Shown one piece after another: positions 11,693-23,626 of a DNA stretch of 64,000 bases (its first letter is position 1; every line of letters starts with the position of its first letter). Origin of the DNA: Microvelia longipes (lineage: Eukaryota > Arthropoda > Insecta > Hemiptera > Veliidae); contig JACMZG010001914.1 of NCBI GenBank assembly GCA_018340805.1, positions 47,135,013-47,199,012 of the forward strand, given 5' to 3'. The notes beneath the pieces were generated by a model. It was not told the DNA's origin, did no database searches, and saw nothing but the letters and a program-made list of their open reading frames with translations. The position numbers and the translations under genes were made by a program.

Positions 11693-14600
11693 AGTTCCAA
11701 CAGTTTGCGTCATCTGGATGATGATCAAATTTCATTTACACATTCTGACATAAATAGAGACACAAACTTTTTTATTGTTGCGAACCCCCCGATCGCAACA
11801 TAAAATTCGATTCAATTGATTTTTAATTTATACAGATTTTGCGTGAGTTTTTGTTTTATTTTTCATTAATCATGTGACTCATTTTGTACAACTTTAAACA
11901 ATTTTTTTTCTGAAAATCTAACTTAAATTATGAAGAAAAAAACATATTGTGACTATTCTTCATAAAATTTCGCATACTCAAAATGTTATAATTTCGCACA
12001 AGTTCAGTTTTCTTGAAATAAGTGGTTCTCTATGGGTCGTGTGCAAACATGGAGGGATAATTTTTTAAAGTTTATACATTTCTTAAGAAACGAGTGTTTA
12101 ATAATCAAAATCGGATGACTGCAACCAAAGTTATGGATCTTTCAAAAACACCAAAAAGAGTTAATTTATACAAAGTCAGCGAATTTCTTTGAACAAATGT
12201 TGGCTTTTAGTGAATTTTTTGGCCATTTAACTAATCTTATAACTTTAGTTGTAGTTATCCAATTTTGACAAAAAAACGCTGGTTTTATAGGAATGTTTAT
12301 CAGCTTTAAAAATAGTATGTCTTCATGTATTGCACCCGACCTACAGTGAACCTCTTATTGCGAGAGAACTGGAATTTGTGCGATTTTATAATATTTTAAG
12401 AGAGCGCATTCATATGAAGGCCTTCCCTCTGCATAGGCAGGCTATGCTTTTCCTTCATAATTTAAGGTATATTTTCAGACAAATTTGGTTTGAAGTAGTA
12501 CAAAATGAGTCACATTTTTTATGCCTAATTGGAAATATGGGTGAATGATTCTCCCGTTTATAGGAGAGAAAGAGGAATTTTACAATGATCTTCAAATAAC
12601 GAAGCAATATGTTATAATAGAAGCGGAAGATAAATTAGATATTGCATCACGCAACTGAAGATTTATAATCTCTCAGGTTTCAGGTAGAGTGAAAACTATT
12701 TCGGGGCAAAAAATTACTAAGAGGTATAATTATAAATCATACCTCAGGACTCAAACCGACTTCAAAAAAGTCTACATATATAGAATTTGTTTTTGTTGTT
12801 TTTACTTAACCTAGAAAACCCTAATCTTGTTTAATTTTTCTTCATCACTCAGAAAAAAAGCTTGCGATGCAGCTTTAACTGTGTTGGGAAAATTGGATTT
12901 AATGTTTAACATCTGTTTCAGGGATCTCTTTATAAAAACTGTTGCAAACTTACGATTGTTGGAATGAGACCTTACCAAGCATTATGAGATTTTCACGGTT
13001 TTTATACCAGACAATGAAACAAGTGCTAAGATGAAATTTATTTTCATCATACAGCATCGCTAAGCTTTCTCTGTATGGTGAGAAGAAAGTAAAATCTAAT
13101 TTATTCCTGTTCCTTAACGTGCGGATTATAATTTTCAAGACTTTTTTGCATTTATATAGTCGGAAAAACGTTTTGGATTCTTATTCTTTGTATAGATTAT
13201 TACAGCAGTTTTAAAATTCGATTAAGCACGGTACTCACAAAAAGTAATGTTCTCTTTCATCAAATATACAGAGTTGTTCCAGGTCGATAAATATAAAATG
13301 ATAATTGTACTTAGCTGCGTTATAGCTGTTATGGGGATTTGCACTTTGAAATCCGCCAAACCTCTAAACAAATTTTGAGCGTTTCTCCTAATGATCCTTG
13401 AGTTGTTTCTTCATCTTCAGTCCAGTGCCTCGTATTATACATAGAGCATCTGAATGCAACAGGAACTGCGATCCCAATGAAACCCTGAAACTAAGAAGAA
13501 TACAATTTACACTCAACTAGCAGTAAAAAGGATATCTTGTTGCAAGAAATAATCTAGTAAAAATAAGTACCCTTGCTTGTTACTTTAGGGGGTTTCCCTT
13601 TATAATTTCGCCAAGGGTATCCTGTTTAAGCCGTAACTTATAGTTACTAGCTCTTCGTTACTCTTCTCACGAAGTGTAACGTTTTGTCATTTACACATAC
13701 GGTACCCAATCTGTGGACATACCGTGAATCACAGGTTCGCTGTCATTAAACCTAATTAACTTTGAGGTGACGAGTATAGTACTATACTCATCTAACATAT
13801 TAAGGGTTAGTCATCGAATTCGATTTTTGTTTGCCAAACAACAGAAATCACAGCATCAATTAATTAATCTGATTTATTTATCGACTTAAAGTAGAGTTAA
13901 AATTGACTATTATAAGTTAAAAATAAGTTGAATATTATAAACGGTCGTTTTTAAGACCATTAACTCTATGTGGATTTACTTTGCTGAAATAATGATCAAT
14001 GTGTCACAAGTAGCTTGTCGTACCTGTATTTTAGCCGTACACTATTGATTGTAGTTGTCTACTGATATATTAGATTAGAAAATTTTTAACCGAGTAGTAT
14101 TTCACTATGTCTTGTCACTTATCCACTAATCTCTTTTCGACATGTTTAAAAACGACCCTAAAAATCTAGCCCATCCCTAATTCACAGGAAATCTCTAACA
14201 AGCATAATATTTTACAACATAGAAATCCGATACTTCATTATCTATGACGTAAGTTTTAAAAATTCTTTATACGTTTTTTATATCATTATGCTTTATTCCC
14301 AAATCTACTTACTATTAACTTTTACCTTTGAAACTAACATAGATTTAAAGTTATATATTTAAAAGCTTATTTGTTTTCATAGCTATAAATGAAAAAGCAT
14401 TGCAACGGAAAAATTATGTTTCATCTACTCCTTGTATTGTAAATTCTACTTACAGTCTTGTTATCTCACACTGTAAATGTACTTTTACTCCCTAGGGAGG
14501 AAAAGTGAAAGTGTTGCCAACTTGACAGAATTTTTTAGTAAAATTTTAGGAATTAGGAAATTTTTAGGATTTTTTTCGGTGTTATGTTGGTACTACGGGT

Positions 14601-14828
14601 AGAATATACAATATACACACGCTAATGTTTAAATTACAAATATAGTATTACACATTATTCTATTGACAGCTTACAATAAAATAATGTGAAGATAGTGGCT
14701 TTATTCTCTCTTCATCAGAGTAATTGACATGGTAAGAATAAACTAAACAAACACAATAACAATTAAGGAGCTGAAGAATATATTAATAGTTGTTAGTATT
14801 AGTTCTCTAGTCGTAGATAAAATTTAAT
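11691..14828. other. no gene seen
   Basis: AT-rich throughout. The frame at 12330-12548 has somewhat mixed composition but matches nothing I recognise and lacks supporting signals. No tRNA or clear repeat was found. Confidence 0.4.
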
Positions 14829-15014
14829 ATGCAACAAGGGAAGAAAGTTTTCAGCTCTCGTATTATCTCCCTCGTCAAGCCTCGGGAGCCAAAATGTTAG
14901 TTTATCTCCCTCGGCCTACCGGCCTCGTAAGCTAATGAAGTTTCCTCCTTCGGCGCTGCCTTAGGACGAAACTTTAACTTGAGCTGTAAAACTTACTTTC
15001 ATCCCTTGTTGCAT
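14829..15014. mobile_element. short terminal-inverted-repeat element
   Basis: Its ends are imperfect inverted repeats of about 29-34 bp, each ending in ATGCAACAAGGGA (left 14829-14857, right 14981-15014). The interior is unusually GC-rich with CTCCCTCG and GGCCTACCGGCCT stretches and holds no frame. At 186 bp it fits a MITE. I saw no certain target duplication and cannot assign a superfamily. Confidence 0.6.
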
Positions 15015-15103
15015 AAATAACTATTATTTACCTGTTGAAATAAATGGGTTAAACGACGAGTCATTAGACACCTTCAATGTAAACAAAGGGGTATATTTGA
15101 AAA

Positions 15104-15693
15104 AGAAATATTTATTACTGCAAGGAATACAAATAATCTTAGAATGATACTATATATAGAAGGAGCACTACTGATAACACGAAAGCCGGTTCACTGGTGC
15201 AACTAAGTAATGCTGCCACCCTTACAATATACAAGTTTCTAAAAAAAAGTTGGCAATACTTCCGGTTGCTGAATTATGATGTTCTATTATTAATTAATGA
15301 TTGATTATTCATAAAATACTAATATAAATATCGGTGCATTACAATATTTTATGCATTTTAAATTGTAGTTTAACGTATTTATTAAAATTATATAAAAAGT
15401 AGTCCTCGTCAACTAAATGTAGATTCTTGTATTTCGCCACCCTTTTGCCATCTAAGACCAGTTTTATTAAATGCTCAGCAGGTATTTTAAGTTATTATAT
15501 TTGTTCTTTACGATCTTTCTTCATTAATAGATATTTATGACACATATTTAAAATAATGTTTTGTTGTCAGGTTGGCAGCATTACTTAGTTGCACCAGTCT
15601 ACCGGCTTTCGTGTTATCAGTGGAATTACATTGTGTTTACGGTCCTGTGCTCCTTCTATATATAGTATTATTCTAAGCAAATAATAAATTTCT
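15104..15693. mobile_element. about 590-bp element with long inverted repeats
   Basis: Left arm 15104-15217 and right arm 15574-15693 are inverted copies sharing ACTGATAACACGAAAGCCGG, TGGTGCAACTAAGTAATG and TATATATAGAAGGAGCAC. The right arm has roughly 25-30 extra bases and the left arm has a smaller insertion. The interior of about 355 bp is AT-rich without a frame. TATATATAG inside each arm looks like a TATA box, but there is no evidence of transcription. Superfamily unknown. Confidence 0.7.
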
Positions 15694-15847
15694 ACTTTGC
15701 ACAGCATATACATTTTGTATATACAAAACACTTTAAACTTATAGTTAATTAATTAAATGAGACGAATTTCGTAGGCCGATACTATATCTGTAACTTACGG
15801 TGGTCGCACGATATCGTATCCTATAATCAACAAGTGATGAGAAAATA

Positions 15848-16203
15848 CATAGAGATATTATTACTAGAGGGCCCCTATAGGGTAAATTTTGAAACATCGA
15901 AAAAGTAATCTGACTATCTTTGCTTTCAAATAAAATAAAATAAATTTCAATTAATTATAGAGTTAAAAGATTAAAGTTATAGAGTTAAATTAAAGTTAAA
16001 AATACAAATCAAAACACAAAAAATGTGTTGGATGCCGAAATTAATCGATTTATTATAACCTTAACTAACCATTGAAGTAGGTTTCAATGAGGTTATACAG
16101 AGCCCCTGAGAGCCCCAAAAATATTTTTCAGGCCTCTCAATGTATTTTCATAGGCTACACCCCCTTTAGTATATCTCTATGCCCTCTAATATATATCTCT
16201 ATG
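15848..16203. mobile_element. hAT-like MITE, second copy
   Basis: It is collinear with 11132-11442: CATAGAGATAT then ACTAGAGGGCCCC at the left; TTTCAATGAGGTTA, CAGAGCCCCTGAGAGCCC and CCTCTCAATGTATT inside; and a partly duplicated right end (ATCTCTATG at about 16181 and 16203). No matching 8-bp flanks remain. Confidence 0.65.
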
Positions 16204-16245
16204 TGTGCGCCCACGTAAGAGGAACAGTCGGTTCCGCTAAAGAAC

Positions 16246-16276
16246 GTTACTGACTCAAGAACTTTGAGTCAGTAAC
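16246..16276. repeat. perfect 13-bp-stem hairpin
   Basis: GTTACTGACTCAA and TTGAGTCAGTAAC form a perfect inverted repeat around a 5-base loop. Each arm includes TGACTCA/TGAGTCA, the consensus AP-1 (bZIP) site, so the structure is also a pair of such sites. Function unknown. Confidence 0.8.
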
Positions 16277-16280
16277 CTGG

Positions 16281-17046
16281 GTCCTGTTTTACGAAAGTAC
16301 TCACAAAAGTCTTTTAGATACAAAAATTGTACAAAAAAACTTGTAATGACAAATGAACTTGTGTTACCAATGTTAAACTTATTGTTATTCTAGCATTTTT
16401 CTATTTAATAAACAACTTTTTCTTCTCTATTATTATTACTTCTAACATTCACTTGTAAATTTTCTACCCAAGCCTGAACCTTGGTAGACTAAGTTACAAG
16501 TTTATTTTATGAGTTTAAAACTTAGTTTTTATCGCCAACTTTTAGTTTACTTAGTAATCTAATGATCAATCATAATTGTAATCATTCATATTGAGTTCAT
16601 AAAACGTTTTATTTATAAATGTTTCTTCTCGTATTATAGAAATAATTGCATTCGAAATAATTTACTTATATGAATAAAACTGGGTTTTAATCATATTTTG
16701 ACATATTGTTTACAAAAACTCTTGTAGAATACAATAAATTGTTATGATATTCGTAAAACACTACATTTTGACACTTGTAATAATAAGTTGTTGTAGTAAA
16801 ATAGTTTGTAAAATTTGCAGGAGGAAAATCTAAATTTTAATAGAATAATATATTTAATATGATACAATTTGTAGTATTGTAAGATAAAACTGGTGTTTTT
16901 TAATACAATTGTATGAAAAAGCTTGGAATTACCAGTCTTCAATTGTAGTGTAGATTGTTTGAAGTGTAGCAGTTACTTACAATTATTAATAGACTTGTTA
17001 CTTTTGATTTGAAGTACAAAATACGTGTAATTTCATGAAACAGGGT
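16281..17046. mobile_element. possible element with diverged inverted termini
   Basis: GTCCTGTTTTACGAAAGTAC near 16281 matches inverted TTACACGTA-side sequence ending TTTCATGAAACAGGGTA near 17046 (shared CCTGTTT, GAAA and TAC). The 765-bp interior is AT-rich and non-coding. The weak termini make this tentative. Confidence 0.35.
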
Positions 17047-18248
17047 ATTTTGAGTTTTAGGTAATTTGTTTACCTATGTTCGCCTACTAATGTTCTTTTT
17101 TTGACTTTTAGGGGAGAGGGTCTCTGTGTATACTATTTAAAATTTTATAATTTCGCTTTTTTTCGAAATGATCATTAAATTTTACTTGCTGATTAAGTTG
17201 ATTTAAAAAATTAATTAAATGTTTCGAAATAGATTTTCTAATGAAATTCAAAATGTGATTTGAATTTACATTGAAATGACGGAATAAAGGACCATTAAGA
17301 AAAATAGCCCATCAAATATTTAAAAATTTTCTTCAGTACTCCGCATTGATCTCAAAAATGTTTTTGAAATTGTTCTTCATAAGCATTACTAGATTTTCGT
17401 TCAAACATTTTCGAAAAGCCTTTAAAGTTTTTTTCCGAAATATTATCCAGAAAATTGTATAATATTAAATAAAAACATACATTAGAAAATAATTTATAAA
17501 GCGACCTGTAATGTTTTTACATTTTATTATGCTTCCTAATTTACATTTATCTTTTACACCAGAGGATTTTACATACCATTATCATTAATACTTTATTACA
17601 TATCATCTAATTAAAATATTTTAATTACATACAATAATAAAACTGATCATTGCCTCAAAACAGTTGCTCTCTCGTATAGTATTTATTAATTCAAAACTTA
17701 ACAAGTATTTTGGAATTATTTGACATAAAACCTTTTAAGAGAGGGAATAATAAAAAGTGATAATTAAATAATTATCAAAAAAATATAAAAAATATAAAAA
17801 AATTATTTTTAGATAAATAATTATCTAAAAAAATTGTTTGAAACAATGTATTTGTAGAATAAATAAAAACATTTCTACCAAGTAAATAAAGTTAAAAGTT
17901 ATAAAATGCTTTGTTGTAATTAAATTTGAAAGGTTTGAGTTGAAGAGTTATGCAATTAATTTTATATCTCGCTCAATTTAAAAGAGAAGAAAGTTTTGTC
18001 ATAGTGTTTTATGCGATCGAAAATTGAACTGAAGAAAATGTTTCTATTTTCTGAAAATTCAGGCAAATAGTGATTTTGTTAAGATGTGTAAATTGTGGTT
18101 ATATATCAGTGAGTGTTTCAGAGAATAGAGTTATCTTTTCTAGTAAACACCTGTTGAATTAAAATAATAAACGCCTTATCTAGAAACAGAAGATTTTGTG
18201 AACTAAAATCACTTCATTTTAATGAGCTGTGAAACATTGTTTAGCAAA
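17047..18248. other. no gene seen
   Basis: Very AT-rich. Small palindromes such as GATAATTAAATAATTATC around 17760-17830 are expected from the composition. Confidence 0.4.
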
Positions 18249-18610
18249 CGTCTTAAGTGATTTAAAAAAAAGACACTTGATGGGACGTTAATTACTAAAA
18301 TTAAATTACTATATTTCGCTACACCTTACATAGCATATTCATGTCAATAAAACAAATAGTAGTTACATGTTAGGATAATTAACACTGTCAATAACATTAA
18401 AAAGTAACATCAATAAGCCATTCAGTATTAACGGAAATCATAATGCATTATATTGAAACAGTATAGAAAGGCTTTAAAAAATTAAAATATTACAACACCA
18501 ACAATCAAAAAATATTTTTAGAAGAGACTAGGAGTCCATCAAGTGTCTTTTTTTTAAATTACCTATATTAATGGAGACTAATACTAATATTCATAATGTC
18601 TTAAGTGATA
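18249..18610. mobile_element. inverted-repeat element with flanking direct repeat
   Basis: A 23-bp perfect inverted repeat (18261-18283 and 18536-18558, core AAAAAAAAGACACTTGATGG) encloses about 250 bp of AT-rich DNA. GTCTTAAGTGAT occurs directly repeated just outside the left arm and about 40 bases beyond the right arm. No coding capacity. It is likely a small DNA transposon relic, but the asymmetry leaves the boundaries uncertain. Confidence 0.5.
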
Positions 18611-18925
18611 TTTTTCCTTCCTTGTGGTTTAAAGAGTAGAATAGCTTAGTTTTTTTTTGTATTAGAGTTAATGCGCTGCATTTGGATTTAAAAGAAAACA
18701 AACTATTGTCTATTGTAGGAAGTTAGTAAAAAAAAGACCCAAAGGCAAAGTCTAATTGCCTCACCTCTCATAAATACTTTCAATATCACTATCAACTCTT
18801 ACACACACTTTGATTGCTTTTCATATACAGAGATACTGACTCAATATTTTTTATTGATTTGTATAAAAAAGGAAACAAATTGTTTAATCAAATAAGAAAA
18901 ATTATAACAAGATAAAATTTAAAAG
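18611..18925. other. no feature recognised
   Basis: AT-rich, non-coding. Confidence 0.4.
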
Positions 18926-19630
18926 ATCGGGTAAAAGGGAACCTCAGAACTTTTCCTCCCAGCTTTGGACTAGCTTTGCTCGTCCTTAAAATATACAATT
19001 CACCAAATTTATACTGCCACATGTCTTTGGACTCGCTTCGCTCGTCCTTAGATTGTAAATACATCCTTTTTATTCTCAGCTGTCACCCACACAGCACCGA
19101 CCACGCTCAAGGCTACTTATCTATTATGATCCAACAAAAATTATGAATATACTTGTGGTATTGAAACGAAACTTTGTGTACTTATTTATTTGGTAAAAGT
19201 ATACATTTGCACTAAAGTTCAACTCAACTTAATCATGTTTTCATTTTTTACAATTTTTTAAAAATGTTGTACAAGTCATTTGGTCAAAATTGAACTAATG
19301 CTGATTATGAGATAAAACTTGGCACGTATGTTAGTCGTATACATAGTTACATGCGTGTCAAATTTTAATTGGAATATTTCGAAATTTTCCCAGAATCATT
19401 ATTGTATGTTAATGACGTCATAAAAAACTATTTTCCAAATAGCAAAACTAAAGCAATAGACTGAGTTTTGTACAAAGTTTCAACTCTCTAGTATAAACAC
19501 ACTCGTGTCTGTTATCAGCTACGATGATAACAGACACCCGCGCGCGCACACGCACACATAGAGACAGAAAACTTTGAGAAAACCACTTAGGAGGCCTTAT
19601 AACACCAGAAACAATAATTCCGGTTTCGGA
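18926..19630 (+). mobile_element. R1 family, copy 3
   Basis: It starts AAAAGATCGGGTA and follows copy 1 step by step, including CTCAGAACTTTTCCTC, ATACTGCCACATGTC, TTGGACTCGCTTCGCTCGTCC, GTAAATACATCC, CACCGACCACGCTC, TTTTCCCAGAATC and ATGACGTCATAAAAA. It then has a CA-rich stretch and AAAACCACTTAGGAGG. The minus frame at 19448-19642 is a by-product of the repeat and not a gene. Confidence 0.7.
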
Positions 19631-19772
19631 TTTTTCGTACACACAATAATTTTCCTATAGATTATACTTTTCACAATACAAGTATAGAAAAATCCAGAAC
19701 TGGAATGAAAACATATGATTGAAGTATAACTTATGTGATGTTGATGTGTGTTGTTGTTCTCTTATGCGATGT

Positions 19773-20240
19773 TGAATAATTTTCATCGATAATTTTTCTC
19801 TACCAACTTCCTATACATGAATGAATTTATAGACACACATAACTTTTTTTAAACACTCTTCCTAACAGACTAACATTTATCAATTAAAGCTTGAATAAAA
19901 TTAACCCTAAATAGAACATGAACCCTATTGAGGTTCAGGTATTTATGACGTAATGAACTTGATTTGCTAAGTCAGCGAAATCGTTTATTTGTAATATCTG
20001 TGGTTTTCCTATAAGATAAGAAAACAAATTATTTGAACGGACAATGAGAAATCATAATAAAATTGACAACAAGGAAAAATAATAATTTTAGACAAAATTA
20101 TAACAAAGAGTAGCAGAGCGTGTTTTTTCAATACATCCCTTTTTTTAAAAAAAAGAGATAAGAAAAATACAACAAAAAATGAACACCAAAAAATAGAGAG
20201 AATAATTTTCATTGATAATTTTTCTCTACCAACTTCTAGA
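19773..20240. repeat. about 43-bp direct repeat, 426 bp apart
   Basis: GAATAATTTTCAT(C or T)GATAATTTTTCTCTACCAACTTC occurs at about 19773-19813 and 20199-20239. The DNA between has only a minus frame (20009-20266) rich in F, L and V codons from A-runs. The structure could be a small duplication; it is not a recognised LTR pair. Confidence 0.55.
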
Positions 20241-20479
20241 TCTGCAGTTGACAGTGGTCTTTCCATCTAAAGAAAATTCAGCAAAAAAGATGTCTCTGCT
20301 ATTTATTTATCTTGCATGCATGAATAGTTTAGCAGTTGACGCTAAAAAATTTAAAACGTGTGAGAGTAGTTTTTCTACCAATAAAAAATTGTATGTTGTT
20401 ATGATATAACTACTTCACAATGTCAAATGGAGTTAAAAATGTCGAAAATAGTTATTTATGCCATAAGGCTGAGAAGTGT

Positions 20480-20551
20480 GTCTTTATGACACGGCAATGA
20501 GATTTACCGACGAGCGAAGCGAGTCGGGAAAAATTGCCAAGACATAAAGAC
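20480..20551. repeat. nested hairpin around GCGAAGC core
   Basis: Outer arms GTCTTTATGACACGGCAA and TTGCCAAGACATAAAGAC are inverted repeats with a few mismatches. Inside, at 20507-20527, CCGAC and GTCGG flank GAGCGAAGCGA, giving a second complementary stem capped by GCGAAGC. Confidence 0.65.
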
Positions 20552-21299
20552 TTTTTCTGCCGGTAGCTTTTTTTTAACTTTTTTTTAGGTAGCATTCATT
20601 AAATAAACTGCGCTATATACTTAATTGAAAAAACAAACAAACGTCCAATTAACTCCATATTATCGTCGTCATAAAATTCATCCATAGCTTCACACTTTTA
20701 CTCAAAAATGTAAAAGCTTTACAAATACACACACAAAAATTGTCAATTAGAACACCTTTTAAAAACGAAAACCATTTAGTCTAAGAACAAAAACAGAAAC
20801 AAAATGAACGTATTTAAAGAAACCTCATAAAGGTTTTACACAGATTGTTTTTTTGAACACGCTACATTACAGTAATGACGGCAATATATGAATTACTGTT
20901 ACGTCCTAGGAGTTTTTTTTACATTCATTATGGTCCTTGGAGGTGAAAAGTACTAAATAACCTCCTATAACAATAATGATTGGCTTCTTATCCTAAAAAC
21001 TGTCCAATAAAGTGCTCAATTACGTACTACCTCAAAAAAAGTTAATTTTATATCCTTAATTGTAATAAACATATCCTTAATAATGTTTTATGAGGAATCA
21101 TTAAAGGGCAATTACATACAGTATTAGCAAATATTGTGACATTCAATTTCTCAAAATATGCTGATGTGTACCAACTTAAATACCAAATTAATTCAAAAAT
21201 TGGGTACCTCGAAACTTTTCTACAACATATTGGATTCACTATGCTAATCCTGAGAATATATAAATCAGATAATTTATATAGCCGTACATCTTTGCTATT
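20552..21299. other. no feature recognised
   Basis: AT-rich. The overlapping frames at 21048-21239 (minus) and 21136-21318 (plus) are mirror shadows with no recognisable product. Confidence 0.4.
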
Positions 21300-21440
21300 C
21301 TACGTACTAAACAAGTAAATTTTATTTCCAGCCGTAACCCATCCAGTTATTGATCTTGTTGGTTGCTCCTTAACAATAGTGATCAAACAAGAACTGTATA
21401 GATACACTAGCCGTGTTGTAATAAAACTTAGAATACATAT
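21300..21440 (+). repeat. R1 family internal fragment
   Basis: TTTCCAGCCGTAACCCATCC, then GTTGCTCCTTAAC, then ACTAGCCGTGTTGTAAT parallel the stretch of R1 copies 1 and 3 that reads CAGCGGTCACCCGTC, GCTGCTTAAC and ATGTCGTAGTG. Confidence 0.4.
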
Positions 21441-22164
21441 TTATTGTCTTAAGAAATAAACTCGTGCCGAATATTCAATTCAATTAGATTATAAACCATC
21501 CGATCATTATTCTGTATTTTATGAACTTTTAATGAAGATTAGTTAATTTAATGAAGATCATACGATTAACAAATTATTAGACCTACAAATTTATTGTTGT
21601 ACCTAGTTTTAACAATCTAACATTGACACACTGGATGTTTTCACGAGGATTGCATAAAAGCACACGCAAATATACGTATAGACAAAAAAATGACAAAAAC
21701 CATTAAGTAGGTCTTTAAAATACATAAATGGATAAAAAAATCTTGGTTACGGTCAAAAACAAGGTTCTCTTCATTCATCTTATGGTATGAATGAAGAAAA
21801 GTAGTCGGGGTACTTTTGTACTTTTGCAACAATTTCGGCCTTGTCTTTGTTTGTCTTAAAATGTCATGCTTACCTAACACTTAGGGTAATATAAGTTGCT
21901 ATGTTAACAGCATAGCAGCTTACTGCATATCTGGTATGACGTACGCCCAATAAAAGCTTGGTGAAGAGATACTGGAAATGTCGTTATATTAATATGAAAT
22001 TGCAAAAAATTGCATGTGGTTTTTAAAACTGTTGGTGTTATGGTTAGCTACAGTTTAATTTTAGCTAAAGCCACTATTAGTTGTAACAAAATTAAACAAA
22101 ATAGTTTTACCCAAATATAGACTCGCATGAGTTGAATTGTTGAGTGAGAAAAATCTATCAATCT
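21441..22164. other. no feature recognised
   Basis: AT-rich and non-coding. The minus frame at 21641-21880 is not supported by any motif. Confidence 0.4.
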
Positions 22165-22206
22165 TCTGCATTCAAATCTATACTTCCAAATCTATACATC
22201 CAAAAC
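22165..22206 (+). repeat. short run of AAATCTATACATCC minisatellite
   Basis: About three copies of the same 14-base unit that makes up the arrays at 27727-28165 and 30793-31230. They stand just left of the BEL-1 LTR, so the same repeat is found on both sides of the element. Confidence 0.7.
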
Positions 22207-22238
22207 TATTTTAAATAATTATTATTATTATTAATGAT

Positions 22239-22530
22239 TGTGGATGGAGACGAGTGTTGAGTATTGTGCGTCTTTTCGTTTAGTTTCGTAGCTATATACG
22301 TTTTCTGTAGTTCACAGTGTCAATAGAATCATGAATCCCTCTTCATTGTACCACCTCGAAGGGTTTCTCCCACTCTTACTGTTGTACGATCTAATTTTTA
22401 GTCTCTGATAGAAACTCATAATGTTCGCAACATATACAGTCCATTTTCGTTTTATATCGAATTATAGTTATTAATTCAATTCGTTTTTTATTTGCGTTTA
22501 TCCACCAATTTTACCATACCAGCGCCTACA
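22239..22530 (+). mobile_element. BEL-1 probable 5' LTR
   Basis: The segment begins TGTGGATGG and ends CCTACA, five bases before a tRNA primer-binding site, the expected place for the end of a 5' LTR. The right boundary follows from the primer site; the left boundary is inferred from the TG start and the change from minisatellite. No matching 3' LTR occurs in the window, so it could not be checked against a partner. Confidence 0.45.
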
Positions 22531-22535
22531 TGTTT

Positions 22536-22556
22536 TGGTCCTTCGAGCCGGATTCG
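22536..22556 (+). other. primer-binding site, tRNA-Tyr type
   Basis: TGGTCCTTCGAGCCGGAT and the following TCG are complementary to the 3' end of animal tRNA-Tyr (…CCGGCTCGAAGGACCA), recalled from the conserved CCTTCGA acceptor stem of that tRNA. It would prime minus-strand DNA synthesis of BEL-1. Confidence 0.7.
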
Positions 22557-23626
22557 TATTATTCGTTTTTGTTGGTGTGTAAAAAGTGGTTTGTTTATTT
22601 TAATGAATATTTCGTATTTTCGTCAATGATACAAGGTAAACGTTGTAATCATAATTAATTTCGTATTTATTCCTATTTAATTACGTATGTTTATTTAATG
22701 GATTAATTAAATAGTTGTTTCATCAATTTATAATAATAAATGTGGAAGGAAATTTTATTAATTTGTGTTTCGTTTTATGGATAATTTATCAAATAACTTA
22801 AACTTTATGTTAACACATATTGTATTGTGAAATTAATAATAATTGTAAATTGGCAAAGTTTATGTCCAAATTTACTAGTGGTTTTACGTATTCTTCATGT
22901 TACAACGTGAAAAATAATCGCTTGTTTTGGCGCGGAATTACAAGATCTCCGCTCTTTTCGTATTCGTTTCTCGCCAAGCTTACCGAGGTTGGCTTCGCGT
23001 CGTCACGTGGCTGCCGCGCAGGTCTACCCAGCTCTCAACCTAACCTATCGTTCCGTCGGTACCGGCACTTCGCTACAGAGGATTCGGCATCCCTTCTACA
23101 TCAAATACTCTGGTGATACGTTCCAATCCTTTATCTTATCTCATTCGTTCCTTTATCGCTTACTATCCACTCCACATCCTGTCAATAACGTTTATACCCT
23201 TATCTTATCTTTATTAAAACTTTTTATAAAAGTAATTCATTTTATAAAAGCTTTTATACTGTTTGTAAAACTTAATTTTAAATTAGATAAAGAAGAGCAT
23301 AAAATTATTTTTAAAATCTTTTTTTTCTAAAATATATTTTGTTGATGTTAGGAATATTTGACAATTCTTTTCATTGATAATTTGTTTTTTGATGATTTTT
23401 AAGTTCATTATAGTCCGTTAAAATTATTTTTTACATTAATATTTTTCATATCTTAAATATTTTATTTATTAGTCTTAGTTTGAAATACGATTTAATTCTA
23501 AGGTTATTGCATATTTGTTTATTTTTATGTTGTTTTAGCTTGCGATTTCGTTTGTAATATTTACATTCTATATTATTTCGTATTTGAATCTATTGTCTCG
23601 CGTATTTTTCGATTTTATTTTACAAC
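22557..23626 (+). other. BEL-1 leader (5' UTR)
   Basis: The interval between the primer site and the gag ATG is about 1.07 kb. Two overlapping frames at 22820-23116 and 22989-23330 exist around a locally GC-richer patch (22920-23110). They show no gag motif and are probably chance, though a short leader peptide cannot be excluded. Confidence 0.4.

Noticed and set aside
11484..11803. Three overlapping frames encoding long isoleucine-tyrosine repeats
   Set aside because: They are translations of a (TA)n tract on both strands with no independent coding support.
12330..12548. 72-codon plus frame with mixed composition
   Set aside because: Not similar to anything I recognise and lacking gene signals; too short to support alone.
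19773..20240. LTR pair of a short retroelement
   Set aside because: The 43-bp direct repeats lack TG…CA ends, primer site and target duplication.
22989..23330. Leader protein of BEL-1
   Set aside because: Two frames overlap in the same GC-richer patch and show no gag or accessory motif.
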